DNA of 64,000 nucleotides. Origin: Melanocharis versteri (Eukaryota > Chordata > Aves > Passeriformes > Melanocharitidae). Position 1 is the stretch's first letter. Each line of letters starts with the position of its first letter. The translations under genes were made by a program, and so were the position numbers. Shown in pieces: positions 33,820 to 45,200 of this stretch. Under the pieces are notes generated by a model. That model saw only the letters and a list, made by a program, of their open reading frames with translations, did no database searches and was not told the origin of the DNA. The DNA is taken from positions 1 to 64,000 of the forward strand of contig VZTG01005271.1 in the NCBI GenBank assembly GCA_013397845.1, given 5' to 3'.

Positions 33820-34490
33820 AGCGAGTCACAATTACAGCCCGACTTTAATGGAGATTTCCTCTCTTCGGTGCTTGTGGTTTTTATGGCTCTTCGGAGCTGG
33901 TTCTCAAGCCCTGCTCTTATCTCTGTGCTCGCTTGGCTAAGCTGGCTGTGGCTGCAGGAGCACGGCATCATCCTGCATTAACCAGGCACTCTGGGGGCTT
34001 TGCCTGGCTCTGGCCACTCTCTTGACATCCTTTCCAGCATGGTCCCACTCATCCCTCCTTTGCTTTGCTCGTCAGTGTCCCTCAGAGTGGAGGCGAGCTT
34101 TGTGACTCTTCTCTCTGCACTTTTTTTCAGAAGACGACTGCAATGGAATAAATTGGAAAGTTTACTTCATGTAGCATGGAAATAAAAAAGCTCATTCAGA
34201 AAGTTAATGATTTATTTTATAGTTTCATTATCAGGGTCACATTACTCAATAGCATTTCAAACATGTCATTTGTACAAACTATGGTAATTAAAATTTATAA
34301 CGTACTTCATCAGCGGCATATGAATCTTTTAGCCAGCACTCTGCTGTCATATAAACAGTGTAATTTCAGCTGCAATTCACCCTTTATTGGCTCTCATTTG
34401 TGATTTAACAGCCATCAATGACTGTGCTATAAAGAATAAATTAACCATCCGTAAACCTTATGATGACAGGGACAGTCAAACAGCCTCCAA
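33820..34490. promoter_or_regulatory. Long AT-rich CNE-like block
   Basis: The part from 34130 to 34480 is strongly AT-rich and unique, with GGTAATTAAAATTTATAACG, AGTTAATGATTTATTTTATAG and AATAAATTAACC. Short frames here have no significance. Among the strongest CNE candidates of the window. Confidence 0.45.
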
Positions 34491-34969
34491 CTGCTCCACC
34501 AGGCCCTGCTTGGCCAACAGGGACCAGACCCAGAGGTGCTGCTGCGAAGGCACAACTGCTGCTCTCACCAGCAGGGTGCTTGGCACCACACACACGTCAC
34601 CACGAGGTCCCCAGGTGCCCCCAAATGGAGGATTTTTGGCCGCTGCCTGCAGGGCCCAGCCAGAGGATCCCTTCCCTCCTGGAGGGAGGGGTTTCAGCCA
34701 CCAAGAGCCCTCGCCCACCAGAGACCTGTTCACAAATCCCTTCAGCTGCATCCTCGCTGTGACCCCGCACTCCCTGCCCCTGCCCTGGCCCAGCAGCAGC
34801 TCCCAGGGTCACCAGATCCTCGCCCAGCACCTGTGAGGTGGAGGAGGAGACCTCTGTCCCCACCTCTGTCACCCCTGTCCCCATGGCCAGCCCAGCCAGG
34901 GCAAGGGGCCATGGCCAAACCCAAGGCCAGCACTTCCAGCCTGGGAAACCGCACGGATCCGGCAGCAGA
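34491..34969. other. GC-rich stretch, no gene seen
   Basis: Both strands carry long open frames over the same DNA (34536-35054 plus, 34597-35193 minus), with no domain in either. Confidence 0.4.
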
Positions 34970-35320
34970 TTCCTTAATGGGGGCTCCTGGCAGCCGACAA
35001 TTATCCAACAGCTTATTTGTGCCCATGGTTGGCAGAGGGAGCAATAGGATTTAATGGGATCCCTCCCGTGCTCCGAGCTGACACTGTGCAAAGCTAATAA
35101 ATGATATGGATTGGATTTGTTACTGAGACATCTCCAAGGAGCCTGGGTCATACAGGCCAATAAAATTGGCCTCATAAATTTACCCTGACACACAGGATTA
35201 CTCCAGCATTGCTGAGGTCACCTTCTCACACTGATTTATTGCCAGCCCATGGGTTAATAATACTGTTTACGGGGTTGTTGTTTTCCCCTCCACGTAGCAG
35301 ATATTAATCAGCGCCTTCCT
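34970..35320. promoter_or_regulatory. CNE-like block with inverted CCAAT pair
   Basis: Unique AT-leaning sequence. GGCCAAT (35155-35161) and ATTGGCC (35165-35171) face each other across AAA, giving a pair of CCAAT boxes in opposite orientation. TGGGTTAATAATACTG follows at about 35251. Regulatory role inferred. Confidence 0.4.
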
Positions 35321-35461
35321 GCCTTTGCGGCGCTCCGGGGGCGGGCGCAGCGCGGGCTGAGGACGGGCTGGGGAGGGCCTGCCTGATTTATTTCTGAGCC
35401 AGGACTTTTTGTGCTCCAAAAAATCTTCTGGAAGGCCTCTGCAGGAGGAGGGAAGTTCTCC
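35321..35461. other. Short CpG-dense stretch
   Basis: 35325-35365 is CpG-dense (GCGGCGCTCCGGGGGCGGGC). Too short to be called a CpG island on its own. Confidence 0.3.
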
Positions 35462-35556
35462 CCTGTGAGGGCGGTGAGGCCCTGGCTGCCCAGAGCAGCT
35501 GTGGCTGCCCCATCCCCGGCAGTGCCCAAGGCCAGGCTGGATGGGGCTTGGAGCTG
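35462..35556 (+). mobile_element. CR1 LINE fragment
   Basis: GTGAGGGCGGTGAGGCCCTGG, GGCTGCCCAGAGCAGCTGTGG, GGCTGCCCCATCCC and AAGGCCAGGCTGGATGGGGC occur in the order of the CR1 3' region in sense orientation. It is about 95 bp, 5'-truncated, and lacks the 3' terminal ATTCTATG repeats. Diverged, hence old. Confidence 0.8.
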
Positions 35557-35749
35557 CTTTCCCATCCTGCAGCTTTAAAGCTGGTGCTTAAAGCCCTGGG
35601 GCAAGACCTGCAGCGGGAAGGTGGGGCAGGGCTGTGCCTGTGTCTGTCCTGCCCCTCTGGCCCTGCTCGGGGGTGTTTTAGGAAGTGCTCCCCGTCCCCG
35701 TGTTTCCCATCCTGCAGCCAAGCCCAGCCTCGCTCCTGCTGCTCTGTGT

Positions 35750-36250
35750 TATTTTCATCCCGCCCTAATCAGAGGGGACAGGTGAGATGTGCTTCAAAAC
35801 ACTGTAATCATATTTTAAATGGAAATGAAATGTGTGAATTAAATGTAAATTACAGCAGAATGGAAGGACAATCACTATTAGTTAAGGTCTGACACCTATT
35901 TTTGCAGACCTTTCCTAAATGCCACAACTTGTTTCTCCTCACTTGTGACGAGGACTTGTAATTCCATGGCAGCTGCTCCTGCAGCCGGGCGGGCGCTGGG
36001 TGCTGAGGGGGGCTGTGGATTTTAAATAGCTCTGGACTGCTTGGTGGCTCTGGGAAATTACAAAGCAGCACTGATATTTTTATTCTGGATCCACGAAAAT
36101 AAACCTTGGTGTTTTCCCCCTGAAAAGGTGAGGTGGTAATACAAAGGGACGTTTTTATAGAGTCAATTTATTTAAGGGTTCCCCCATTTGCTTTTCTATT
36201 GGAAAAATATGTGTCCTGCCAATGAACTGAAATTTCTTCTTTATCTTTAA
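35750..36250. promoter_or_regulatory. AT-rich CNE-like block
   Basis: Unique AT-rich sequence at 35795-35900 (AATTAAATGTAAATTACAGC) and 36060-36250, split by a GC-rich patch at about 35965-36015. Candidate regulatory DNA. Confidence 0.35.
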
Positions 36251-36659
36251 TCCCTACCCCACCTCCTCGAGCCACTGGCTATTCCTGCAGCCTGCCAGCA
36301 AACCTCACTGCATTTTTCCCACTGGAGGCACCCACAGGCCCTCCCAGTCCTGCACTGCCAGCCCCGTCCCCTGCCCTGGGGGGGCTGTGGCAGCCACAGC
36401 AGCCCCAAAGCCTGGGCAGGGAGATCAGAAGTGACCCTGGATCTGTGGCACAGCCGAGGGACAGCCTCCCAGCCCAGGAGAAGCTCACTACAACACTGAG
36501 ACACCTCACCTGTGGCGAAAAGAGGGAGCTGTGGGAAAAAGCAGCGCTGGGAGAAGCTGGAGCCATCTCTGGGATTCCGAGAGTTCCTCCCACGCCCCGT
36601 GTTCTGCTCATCTCCTGCAAAGACAAAACATTTGCTGTTCTCATTATCACTGGGAACTT
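36251..36659. other. GC-rich stretch, no gene seen
   Basis: Open on both strands (36279-36701 minus, 36445-36720 plus) without a domain or repeat. Confidence 0.35.
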
Positions 36660-37150
36660 TTCAGCTGGGAAAAAGGAGAATCCTTGTCCTGAGGAAACCA
36701 AAAGTCAAGTGCTGATTTAGTCTATCATTAATACCTGGGGCTACTTGGCAAATTTTTTATTTCCAAAGTGCTAGACAGTCAATAGTCAAGTGCAAACCGA
36801 TAGCTCTGAGACGTGAAAACATTGTCCTGCTGCTCTGATGTTCCAGGTTTCAAAGCAGAAGGACATTTGGGCTTGATTTCATGTAGTATTGCACTGGGGG
36901 AAATGTATCATCACATGTTGGGATAATCACAACGTTTCATTCTGGCTTCAGCAGTTCTTACAGATATATATATATATATATATATATATGTGTAAAATTG
37001 AAACAAAATGCTTTTTGAAATGGAAAAAAACCCTATGCCATTTAATTCCTGAAAGGTCAAACTCAAATGCTTTGGCCTTATCGAAATGATTTTCTCCTTT
37101 GATTTTTCTTTCCAAATGCAATTTCATCAAAATCAGCGCATTTCCGCAAA
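36660..37150. promoter_or_regulatory. AT-rich CNE-like block with (AT)13
   Basis: Unique AT-rich sequence around an AT microsatellite at 36964-36989. The right part (37080-37150) has repeated TTTC/AATTTC-type words. Candidate regulatory DNA. Confidence 0.35.
36964..36989. repeat. (AT)13 microsatellite
   Basis: Uninterrupted AT dinucleotides. Confidence 0.97.
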
Positions 37151-37828
37151 TGTTTCACCTTTGGTGAAATGGCATCTCCTGACAGGGAAGTGTTCTGGGG
37201 GGAAATTTCTGACCAGCCCTGGCCGGGCACGACCCCCTGGCCACGGCTGGCCCGAGGTGCTGGCCAGTGCCCCCCCAGCAGCTCCAGCAGCGCCGGCCCA
37301 GGGATCAGCGTGTGTTTGATCCATGTGCTCGTGTTTTCCCAGTCCCTGGCCGGGATGTGATGGAGGGGGAAATGTCTCTCATTCCTATCAGGTGATTCAC
37401 TGGCCTGGCCCTGTGCTGAATCCTCCCTCCTCCCGAGCTCGCTGGGAGGATCCAGAGCCTTCTTTCCTATTTTTACAAAGCTTGCAGCATTGTCAGAAAG
37501 GAAAGGGTACCATCTGGTTAGCCCTTGTTTACTGCACACCCTGCCAGTTTGAGCTTATTAATCATATTTACCCAAGTATCTTAATTACTCCCTGTCTAGC
37601 GACTTGCCTTGCACTCAGCTGTTGACCCGCTCCCCTCCCCTCTCCCTCGCTCTTTTTTTTTTTTTTCCTCCTTCTTTTTAATTCCTTTCCATCATTAATC
37701 ACAGCAGCAGCGTGGGCAGAGGACTCCGTGGCTCGGCGGTGTTGCTCTCCCAGCCGAGGGGCTGGAGTTCACCAGCTCCTGCCAAACTCTGGAGCGTGTC
37801 CGTGGGGCCAGAGGAGGGCGAGTGGGCA
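37151..37828. other. Mixed stretch with long poly-T tract, no gene seen
   Basis: GC-rich at 37200-37300. AT-leaning at 37545-37700 with a T-tract at about 37653-37667 and CATCATTAATCACAGCAGC, which resembles a 3' splice site with no supported exon after it. Confidence 0.3.
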
Positions 37829-37988
37829 GCGAGGGCAGCGCGGGGGTCACTCCTGCCCTCGCTGCCCCATGCAGCTGCCGGGAACTGTCTGGATTCCCCA
37901 GGGCTGGGGCGAGGGCAGCACAGGGGTCACTCCTGCCCTCGCTGCCCCATGCAGCTGCCGGGAACTGTCTGGATTCCCCAGGGCTGCG
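37829..37988. repeat. Tandem duplication, 80-bp unit, two copies
   Basis: 37829-37908 and 37909-37988 are the same 80-bp sequence with three visible differences. The first copy reads GCGAGGGCAGCGCGG where the second reads GCGAGGGCAGCACAG. The low divergence suggests a recent duplication. Confidence 0.95.
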
Positions 37989-38089
37989 GCTGTCCAGGCC
38001 GCCCGGGGGCTGCGCTGGGGTTTGGGGCTGCCCAGGCCCTGGGGCTGCCCCCACCAGGGCTCTTTGTGCCGGGACACGCTGGAGGGCAG

Positions 38090-38300
38090 GGGCTCGCACG
38101 AGCAGACACCATTAAAGATGGTAATTTGTTGATCCAGGCTCTCCCGGCGCTCCGGTGCGAGAGTGGCACCGTTTTCTTTACGACCTCATAAAGTCACAGC
38201 CGAGAGGCCGATTTGGAAAACAAACTGCCTCAGGTTGACAGATAATTAGATACAGGGGACATATTATACGCCTTTGCATATAAATGCGCTCGGCAGCGCG
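38090..38300. promoter_or_regulatory. CNE-like block with TALE/homeodomain composite
   Basis: TGACAG (38236-38241) lies directly beside TAATTA (38243-38248), a MEIS/TALE core next to a homeodomain core. Flanks are unique and AT-leaning. Composite sites of this kind are bound by TALE-HOX complexes. Use here is inferred. Confidence 0.4.
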
Positions 38301-39090
38301 TTGGTTCATCAGAAGTTTAGGCTCCGGGAGGCGCAGGTACCCACCCGGCTCTCCAGGATGGATGTGCTGGTGCAGCCGCCAGCCACGGCTCCATTTTATG
38401 GCCCTTTCATCTCCTGTTCTCTGCGTGCTCTGAGCAGGCTGCAGTTCAGAGCGGGGCTGCCTTGGCTTGGTTCGGTTTGGTTTGGTTTGGTGCAGTTTGG
38501 TGAGTTTTTACCCCAGCAGCCTCCTGAGCTTCCCCTTCCGCACGAGCCAGGGCTGGCTTTCTGCGGCTTGGATTCCTGCTCCTGCGCTGCCGTGGGAGGA
38601 GTGGCTGAACGGGGATTCATTACTATTATTACTATTTTTGTGTTCCTACATCACGTCCAACCCTCGCTCCTCCCGAGCGCGAGCCCGCTGAGAGCAGCAG
38701 AGCAATTCTGCGCTGCCACGGGCCCGGTATTTATACGGCAATCCAGCCTCCCGCGCTGCCAGCCCCCAAACCACGAGGCTCCAGATATTAAAACAAAACA
38801 AAACAGTTGGGTTTCTTTTTATGCACTTCAAGATTTAAGGTGTCAGCCAGCGCCTTGTCAAGCTCTCAGGGTTTGCTTTTCCAAGCGAAAGCCAAGATCC
38901 CTGTACGACCACGGCTCCTGCTGGGGGTATTTTCAGAGCACAACCCCAGCTTGCAGGATCTGACCACACTTTGCACGGAGAGCTGCACCCCCCCTGCTCA
39001 CCTGTCAGTGCTTTCCTCCCCCTCCAAATCAGACCTGCACCTCTCTGAGATAACCTCTCCTTTCCAGCTCCCCCCACATATCCCGCTATT
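38301..39090. other. Mixed stretch, no gene called
   Basis: The 229-codon plus frame 38274-38963 covers most of it but shows no domain, signal peptide or family resemblance. A GGTTCGGTTTGGTTTGGTTTGG run lies at about 38468-38492. AT-leaning patches are at 38605-38660 and 38775-38835. Confidence 0.4.
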
Positions 39091-39350
39091 TTGGGGGTGA
39101 GGCAGAAAATGTCAATTAAATGTCCATATTCCCAAGGAAAGCTTCACTATCAGTCCTTCTCCCCCAGAAAGGGAAAATTAAAATGTGTGTGGGAAAGATA
39201 AAGCTGTCAGAAAAGGGAAGGGAGAAAAATCCCCAAGCCCAAACCCCCAGCAGCCCCCATGGAAGGAGGTGATATAAATAGAGTTGCTGTCACTTTGATG
39301 AATTAGATCTTTTGTTAATTAGGATACATTGATTTAAGGGTTGTCCAACC
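39091..39350. promoter_or_regulatory. AT-leaning CNE-like block
   Basis: Unique sequence with CAATTAAATGTCC and TGATGAATTAGATCTTTTGTTAATTAGG. Regulatory candidate by motif content. Confidence 0.3.
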
Positions 39351-39723
39351 AGATAGGCCTCTTTCCTTCCTGTTCCCTCGCAAATCACAGCCCAGGGTGG
39401 TGGCAGCACTGCTGCCTCCTGCCTTTCCTTCCCCTCCTTTGGGGATTGTGTTTCCACTCCCAGGTGCCAGGAGGGAGCCTGGGTGAGGTGGCTGGGCTGG
39501 CACCTCTGTGCCCCAACGCGCTCCCCTGTGCGGGGAGGTTTCACAGGGGACCCTGCTCAGGGCTGCCCCAGGGCCCTGCACCCACAGCTGGCTCACCTGC
39601 CCAGCACACACGGGCCCGGGAAGGTTCGTCCAGGCTGCAGGAACCACGGCCCCGTGTGCCCGGCCTGGCCATCCCCAGGATGCTGCAGAGCCCGGGGCTG
39701 GCATCGCTCCCCAGCCCCATCTC
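39351..39723. other. GC-rich stretch, no gene seen
   Basis: Open on both strands (39341-39967 plus, 39315-39749 minus) without a domain. Confidence 0.4.
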
Positions 39724-39830
39724 ACCGGTCCCTGCTCCATCGCACCCATCTCACCTACCCCTGCTCCATCCCACCCGTCCCAGCCTCATCCCACCTAGCC
39801 CCGCTCCATCCCACCCGCCCCTGCTCCATC
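39724..39830. repeat. 20-bp minisatellite, about five copies
   Basis: Units close to CCACCCGCCCCTGCTCCATC repeat at about 20 bp, with the leftmost copies diverged. Confidence 0.9.
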
Positions 39831-39971
39831 TTCCTTGGGCTACGGCGAGTGAAAATCACGGCTTGGGAACGGGACCCCTCCCAGCCAGGGGGGACTCGCC
39901 CTGCTCTGGCCTCTGCAAAGGTGTCCCTGTCACCCGGGTCCCTCAACAGCCGCTGGCTCGGGTGTGACGCG

Positions 39972-40021
39972 GAGCTGTGACGGCCCCGGAGCTGTGACAG
40001 CCCCGCAGCTGTGACAGCCCC
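39972..40021. repeat. 17-bp tandem repeat, three copies
   Basis: GAGCTGTGACRGCCCCG repeats three times at an exact 17-bp step. Confidence 0.9.
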
Positions 40022-42229
40022 GCTCCTCGCCGCGGTCCCGCAGGACACATCCAGGCTTTCCAGGTTTCCTCTTGTCGTCACGCGAGCACCAGCGGCGGAG
40101 GGAGAGAGGAGAGAAAAAGTGCTGCGCTGTGTGGATTATTGTGTGTTTGTCACGGGGAGCGGTGTAAGCTGTAGGTACAGCATCTCCCAGCGGTGATTTA
40201 TGGCCCCTGTCAGCGGCCCCGGCGCTCTGGCCGCCGCAGCGTGGAGGATGGATGCGGCTGGAGGATGGATGCAGCGAGCAGGGAGGATGGATGCGGCGCT
40301 GTCAGCCCCCGCTCCCGCTCCGCTCCGCGCACTCGCTCCCCATTTCACGCCACTGAACATAAACAATCTTTTGTAAACCTGACAGTCACACTTGCTCCTC
40401 TGGAAACACAGCGTGGGGATGGATGACTCGGCTCTCATCGCCCCATTTCCTGGGCTGTGCCGGAGCTCTCCGGGAGGGCGGGGAAGCACAGACCCCAGAG
40501 GAGCGGAGAGATCCCGAAAAAGCCAAAGGGAAGGGAGGCACCCACACGACCCCTGTCTGTCACCACCTGTCTGTCACCACCGGCGGTGACCGCGCCTGAC
40601 CCCGCACACGCTGCACCAGGACCCACACACCTATTTCCCCCTGCAGTTCTGACCCACAGCCAGAATTCCACCGTGCTCCAGAGCGATGCACATTTCCCAC
40701 CTCGGTTACTCCTGTTCACCTCCCTCCCTTCCTCCAGCAGCAAATCCAAGGCGGCACCAGCTCACGGGGATCACAGTCCGCTGGGGATGGGCTCCAACGT
40801 GCCACCAGGGGTAGCAGAAAGTCCTACAAAACCCAGCACACTTTGTGGCTGTTAGCAGCGATTGGAATAATCCTGTGTGCGCACAGTGCCGCAGGGCAGC
40901 GCCTCAGCTCCAAGGAAAGCTGCAGCCCCGGCCGCACCGCGGGACCTGCTGGAGGCAGGAACATCTCGGCTACAACCTCTGACACTACGAACTGGTGAAC
41001 AACAAACGGATTTCCCATTTGGGGGCTAAAGTTACCAGCTGCTTTTCTGGTGGGAGAAAGCCAGGATGAAAAGCAAAGAGGGAGAAGCTCCCCTGTGTCC
41101 TCCCGGCTCCTGCTGCCCCCAGCTCCATGGGGCAAAGCTCACAAAGCAGCTGCGGGTGCCTTGCCAGCCCTGGGCCGTGCTAAGGAGCAGCTCTGCCTTG
41201 CCACATCTCCCTGGCCCAGCTGCAGGCTCGCTGGGAACATTCCCTGACACGCTCCTTCCCTTCCCGTGCTGGCGCTCCCTGTCCTCTCCAATCCTTCCCG
41301 GTGACTTTGGGATCGAGGACGCGGCAGAGGAGGGAAATAGCTTGCAAATAGTTTGCTGTTTTCTTTTCCAGATGGTTGGTTTTGGAAGTTCCTCCGTGTG
41401 AGCCTGAGTGCTGAGTCTTGAACATCTGCTGAGGAGGAGCCCGCTCGGGATACATGGGAAGAGGCTGCTGGCAGGGCACATTTGGGAGGGTCCCACTGCT
41501 CCCAGCAGGGCTCAGCCTGGGGGCACAGGCTGTCCTTGATGCTGGGGTGCCCTTCCTGGCACCCTCCACTCAGTTAAACTCCACAGCTGCACTTGGGGTG
41601 GCATTTGGGATGTGCTGTAGTGTGTATCAAGGACACTAGAACTCAGGGAAATACACCCTTTCAAAAAATTTGCATAAACCTGAACAAGCTGATGTCCTAT
41701 CCTGTGGCCTTTTCAATGGCTTTAAACCAAATTGTTTACACGGCTGAGCACGATCCGACGGATATTTTGGTGACAGTGCTGCCTTCTGGCATCTGGCTGC
41801 TGGGAGTGGCTCCAGGTCGGGCTGGATGGCTGGGATTGTCCAGGCTGCAGGCCCGCGGGAACCACGGAAAATCTGAGCAGCAGTTCAAGGGATCAGGGAG
41901 AGGAAAGAGAACTTTCCTGGCAGGTTGCTGTTGCAGTCCCTCGGCTCGGGGTGACTCGCTGTTGCCACGGCCTCGTGGAGCGGCTCCGTGTCTGTGGAAG
42001 CGCTGCTGGGTTCGCCGGGCTCTCCCTGCGGGAGGGACGGAGCTGCTGGGGCAGATCTGAGCCCAGAGTGACCCTGAGTCGTTCATTTGCACTCTGCTCA
42101 GCGCCGTGCCACCTCCCGAGGCTCCAAGGGGACCAGGGACCGGCGGTGTCCAGCCGGGAGCTGCCGGATCCCCCTGTGCTGTGCCTCCTTCTGCTGGGAA
42201 TGGGCCTCATTCCCCTCCTGCCACAGCAC
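40022..42229. other. GC-rich stretch with CpG-dense start, no gene seen
   Basis: 40185-40345 is CpG-dense and contains three copies of GGAGGATGGATGC (40241-40297). Short AT-leaning patches lie at about 41330-41390 and 41630-41770. Many overlapping frames lack domains. No RNA gene or transposon recognised. Confidence 0.4.
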
Positions 42230-42800
42230 TTCCCTGCATTTCTTACCCAACACGTGCCTCTAATTGCAACTTCCGCTGAGTTTTAATCTTATTTCCCTGT
42301 GCTAGAGGAAGCCTGTGCCATTCCATGTGGCATTGCTTCTCCCCATCCCACATGGTGGGAGCACACCTATTTCCACAGGGAGAATTGATTATTTTCCCCT
42401 GCAGCTGCACTTGCTGTACACAGGAATTATGGGTCTTTCCACACCTGTGAGAGAAACATTATCCTCAGCCTTCAAGGGTGAAGCATCTTATATTTAGTTG
42501 GACTAAATAATGATTCTTCTCTATCTTTCATATCAGGATTTAAGAGCACCCTGGAGCTACAAAGTTTATTAGAACCCATAAGAAGAACTGTACCATAAAC
42601 GGGACAACTGTGGCCATAAACCTGCACCTTGAAGTTGTAACAAATCCTGGGATGTTGAAGTAGGACACGGTCTTGTCTCAGTCAGCAGAAAGGAAAAGAA
42701 AAAAAAAAAGGAAAGAAAGAGAAGAAATGCAAACTTAAGCAGAAATGAGGCCTGGAAATATAGAGAGGAAGAAAGGGGAAAAAAATAATAATAAAGCAAA
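42230..42800. promoter_or_regulatory. AT-rich CNE-like region with purine-rich tract
   Basis: Unique AT-leaning sequence followed by a polypurine tract (42688-42730, then 42770-42785). Words include GAATTGATTATTTTCC and AATAATGATTC. Candidate regulatory DNA. The purine tract could adopt unusual DNA structure. Confidence 0.35.
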
Positions 42801-43539
42801 GCGTGGTGCTTGCAGAGCCTGCTCAGCTGGAGCCCTGGGCCAGGTGCCCATGGGATGCAACTCAGATTAATGGGGAGAGAGAAAACAGGGAGTGGAGGAG
42901 GAGAGGGAAAGGTGAAAGGAAGGAGGTGCTGGGGGGATTTACGAGGCCCAGGGAGGGTCCCTGCAGTGAGGGAGGCGATGGTGCTCCCGTGGCTCAAGGC
43001 AGGTGAGCGGCTCAGGCCCTCCTGACACCTCTGGGTGAGCCCCAGTGCCAGGAACACGGAGGAACAGCCAGAGGGGACAAATCCCAGGGATTTGTGACGG
43101 AGGTGGGGGGATGCCACCGGGCACCACTTGCTGTGGGGGGGGGATGTGGTGGACAATGGGCTCAGAGACCCCTCGGCCTCTCCAAGGGCGCAGCTCTCGG
43201 TTACCCCGCACCTCTTCTCTCCTGGCTCTCCTCTCTTTAGCTTCTCTGCTTTATTTTACTGTCACTTATTCAGTCTGCATTTCCTTCATCGGGAGCCAAA
43301 AGCTTTTCAGCGTCTCAGCCTCCGAGCTCTCTCCACTTCCCCATCCCCAGCGAGGGGGGGCCGGGGTGTTTGGGTTCGTGCATTCCCTGCCTCCTGCAGC
43401 CATCGCCGCCGCGTGATCCGGAGACGTCAAAGGACTTGGGGGATCTCATCAAGGCGGGCAGGCTCCGAGCACGCCGCACGCCACAGCGGCTCAGGAGCCA
43501 GCAGAGCCCTGTCCCTCCCCGCCAGCCTTCACTCTTTTG
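42801..43539. other. GC-rich stretch, no gene seen
   Basis: A G-run at about 43132-43143 and a CpG-dense patch at 43395-43490 are present. Frames 43128-43568 plus and 42939-43211 minus overlap and have no domain. Confidence 0.4.
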
Positions 43540-44000
43540 TCACATCGGGCTATTTTTCCTGCTGTTGAATAGATTAAATGACAGAGGGCTTTTTTTTTAG
43601 AGTAATTGAGTTTTATTTTGGAGAGGGAAAAATGGAGAGCTAAGTGGGAAAAGGAGGGAGATAGGAATAAACCACACATCTTTTTATATAGGATCCACAG
43701 TTAATTCTTAATTAGAACTGACAGATGCTTCTCCCATAATCCTATTCCCAACATGTTCTGTTTGCTTTGTTTGGCGCTGCATGATACATGGTGGCATCGT
43801 AATGACCTTTCGCAACTCCTCCTGGAAGTGTTATTGGCACTCCAATGATTTATTGCATGTTCCAGTTGATTACTGGGCCATTTGTCAACATTTTTTTTTC
43901 ACTCTCCATAAACCTGTCTCCTGTGTCACAGACATTCGCGAGCATGAAAATTTAAACAAATAAAGTGTGCAGCTTGTAGGCGGCATCTGACTTGGACTCC
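43540..44000. promoter_or_regulatory. AT-rich CNE-like block
   Basis: Unique AT-rich sequence with GAGTAATTGAG, CAGTTAATTCTTAATTAGAA (imperfectly self-complementary, about 43699-43720), CCAATGATTTATTGCATG and TTAAACAAATAAAG. Strong regulatory candidate by appearance. Confidence 0.45.
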
Positions 44001-44620
44001 AGGCTTGCAGCACAAACCCATCCTGGCCCCAGCCAGGGTTCAGACACTGCAGGGTGAGGGGCTCTGCCTGCAGGAGACGTGGAACACCTGGGCATGGCTT
44101 TCAGAGCCGGATTTTAGGAAGCGCTCTCCGGGTGATCCGTGCCAGTTGCTCAATTGCTTATTGGCATTTTGGTACCGCTTATGGGAATGGGGGGAGATCA
44201 GCACTGGAATCTAACACCAAAATAACTATCCTTCAGTGAGCGCCTGAGGAGAGCCTGGGTTCTCTCCCTTGGCTGGCATCACGGGGCGAGCGGAGCCGGG
44301 GAGCAGCCAGGGGGGACAGGGAACATTCTGGATCAGAATCCAGCCAGGAGCACGAGGAGCCTCCCAAAGCAGAGGCCTTCAGGGGCAAGGACAAAGCCAA
44401 CACCACTCAACTCCCTCACGCTCCTCTTGGAGCCACACTTGGGACTGGGGGAATTCTGCCAGACTGACCAAAATTCCAGCACAAAACCAAGCAATTATTC
44501 CAAGCCCTGAAAAGGAGCTGCTCTCCCTGTGCCGGTGCAGTCCCAGCCCCCGGGCACCCTGGGATGGATGGATGGAAGCCCCCAAAATCACCTGCCTGAT
44601 TTAAAAATCCCGGCCCATAA
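44001..44620. other. GC-rich stretch, no gene seen
   Basis: Unique sequence with a short GATGGATGGATGG run at 44562-44575. Frames lack domains. Confidence 0.4.
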
Positions 44621-45200
44621 GTAAACTGGATATAGTGGCTGTTACAGTGGCCTGGAGCATCTGCACTGCATTTCGAGGAAGCTTTTCCAGGCACTCATAT
44701 AAATCACAGCTCTGCTGCAGGAAAGGCAAGGTATTGTTTCACTGCTGTGACATCAATGCAGGCCACATAAATAATTTTTTATTAAGTGTGCAGTGCCCTG
44801 TAAAAATACACCCAGAGCTGAGGATACTGCAGAGCAAATGCAGAGGCACAGCAGCTCAGAGCAGCCCTTCCCGTGCAGGAGAGGGTGGGATGAGAGGAGC
44901 CTGCGGGGTGGGGAGAGGGGTGGCTGGGTCTTTTTCCAATTCCAGCTCGGATCGGCATGTAATGTATGGCTTAATTTCCTCTCAAATTAGACACTTGATA
45001 AAAAAAGTTATTATATCTGTCAAGTTGCCAGTGCTTTTTATGAGTGTGATAAACTAAGAACCACTGCTTTACAAACCTTGATAGGATGTTTCAGTACCTG
45101 GAAAACAATTTTATTGCAGCCTGGACTACTAACAAATTGCAAATACTGATTAAACCATAAAGTTACAACAACATTAAAAAATAATGAGAGGTTATTGCAC
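44621..45200. promoter_or_regulatory. AT-leaning CNE-like patches
   Basis: AT-rich patches at 44755-44800 and 44940-45190 (CTCAAATTAGACACTTG, ACTGATTAAACC) flank a GC-rich middle. No frame of note. Candidate regulatory DNA. Confidence 0.35.

Noticed and set aside
37640..37720. T-tract followed by ATCACAG, a possible 3' splice site
   Set aside because: No open, donor-terminated exon follows at a sensible distance.
38274..38963. 229-codon plus-strand frame
   Set aside because: No domain, signal peptide or compositional sign of coding. It crosses AT-leaning and simple-sequence patches.
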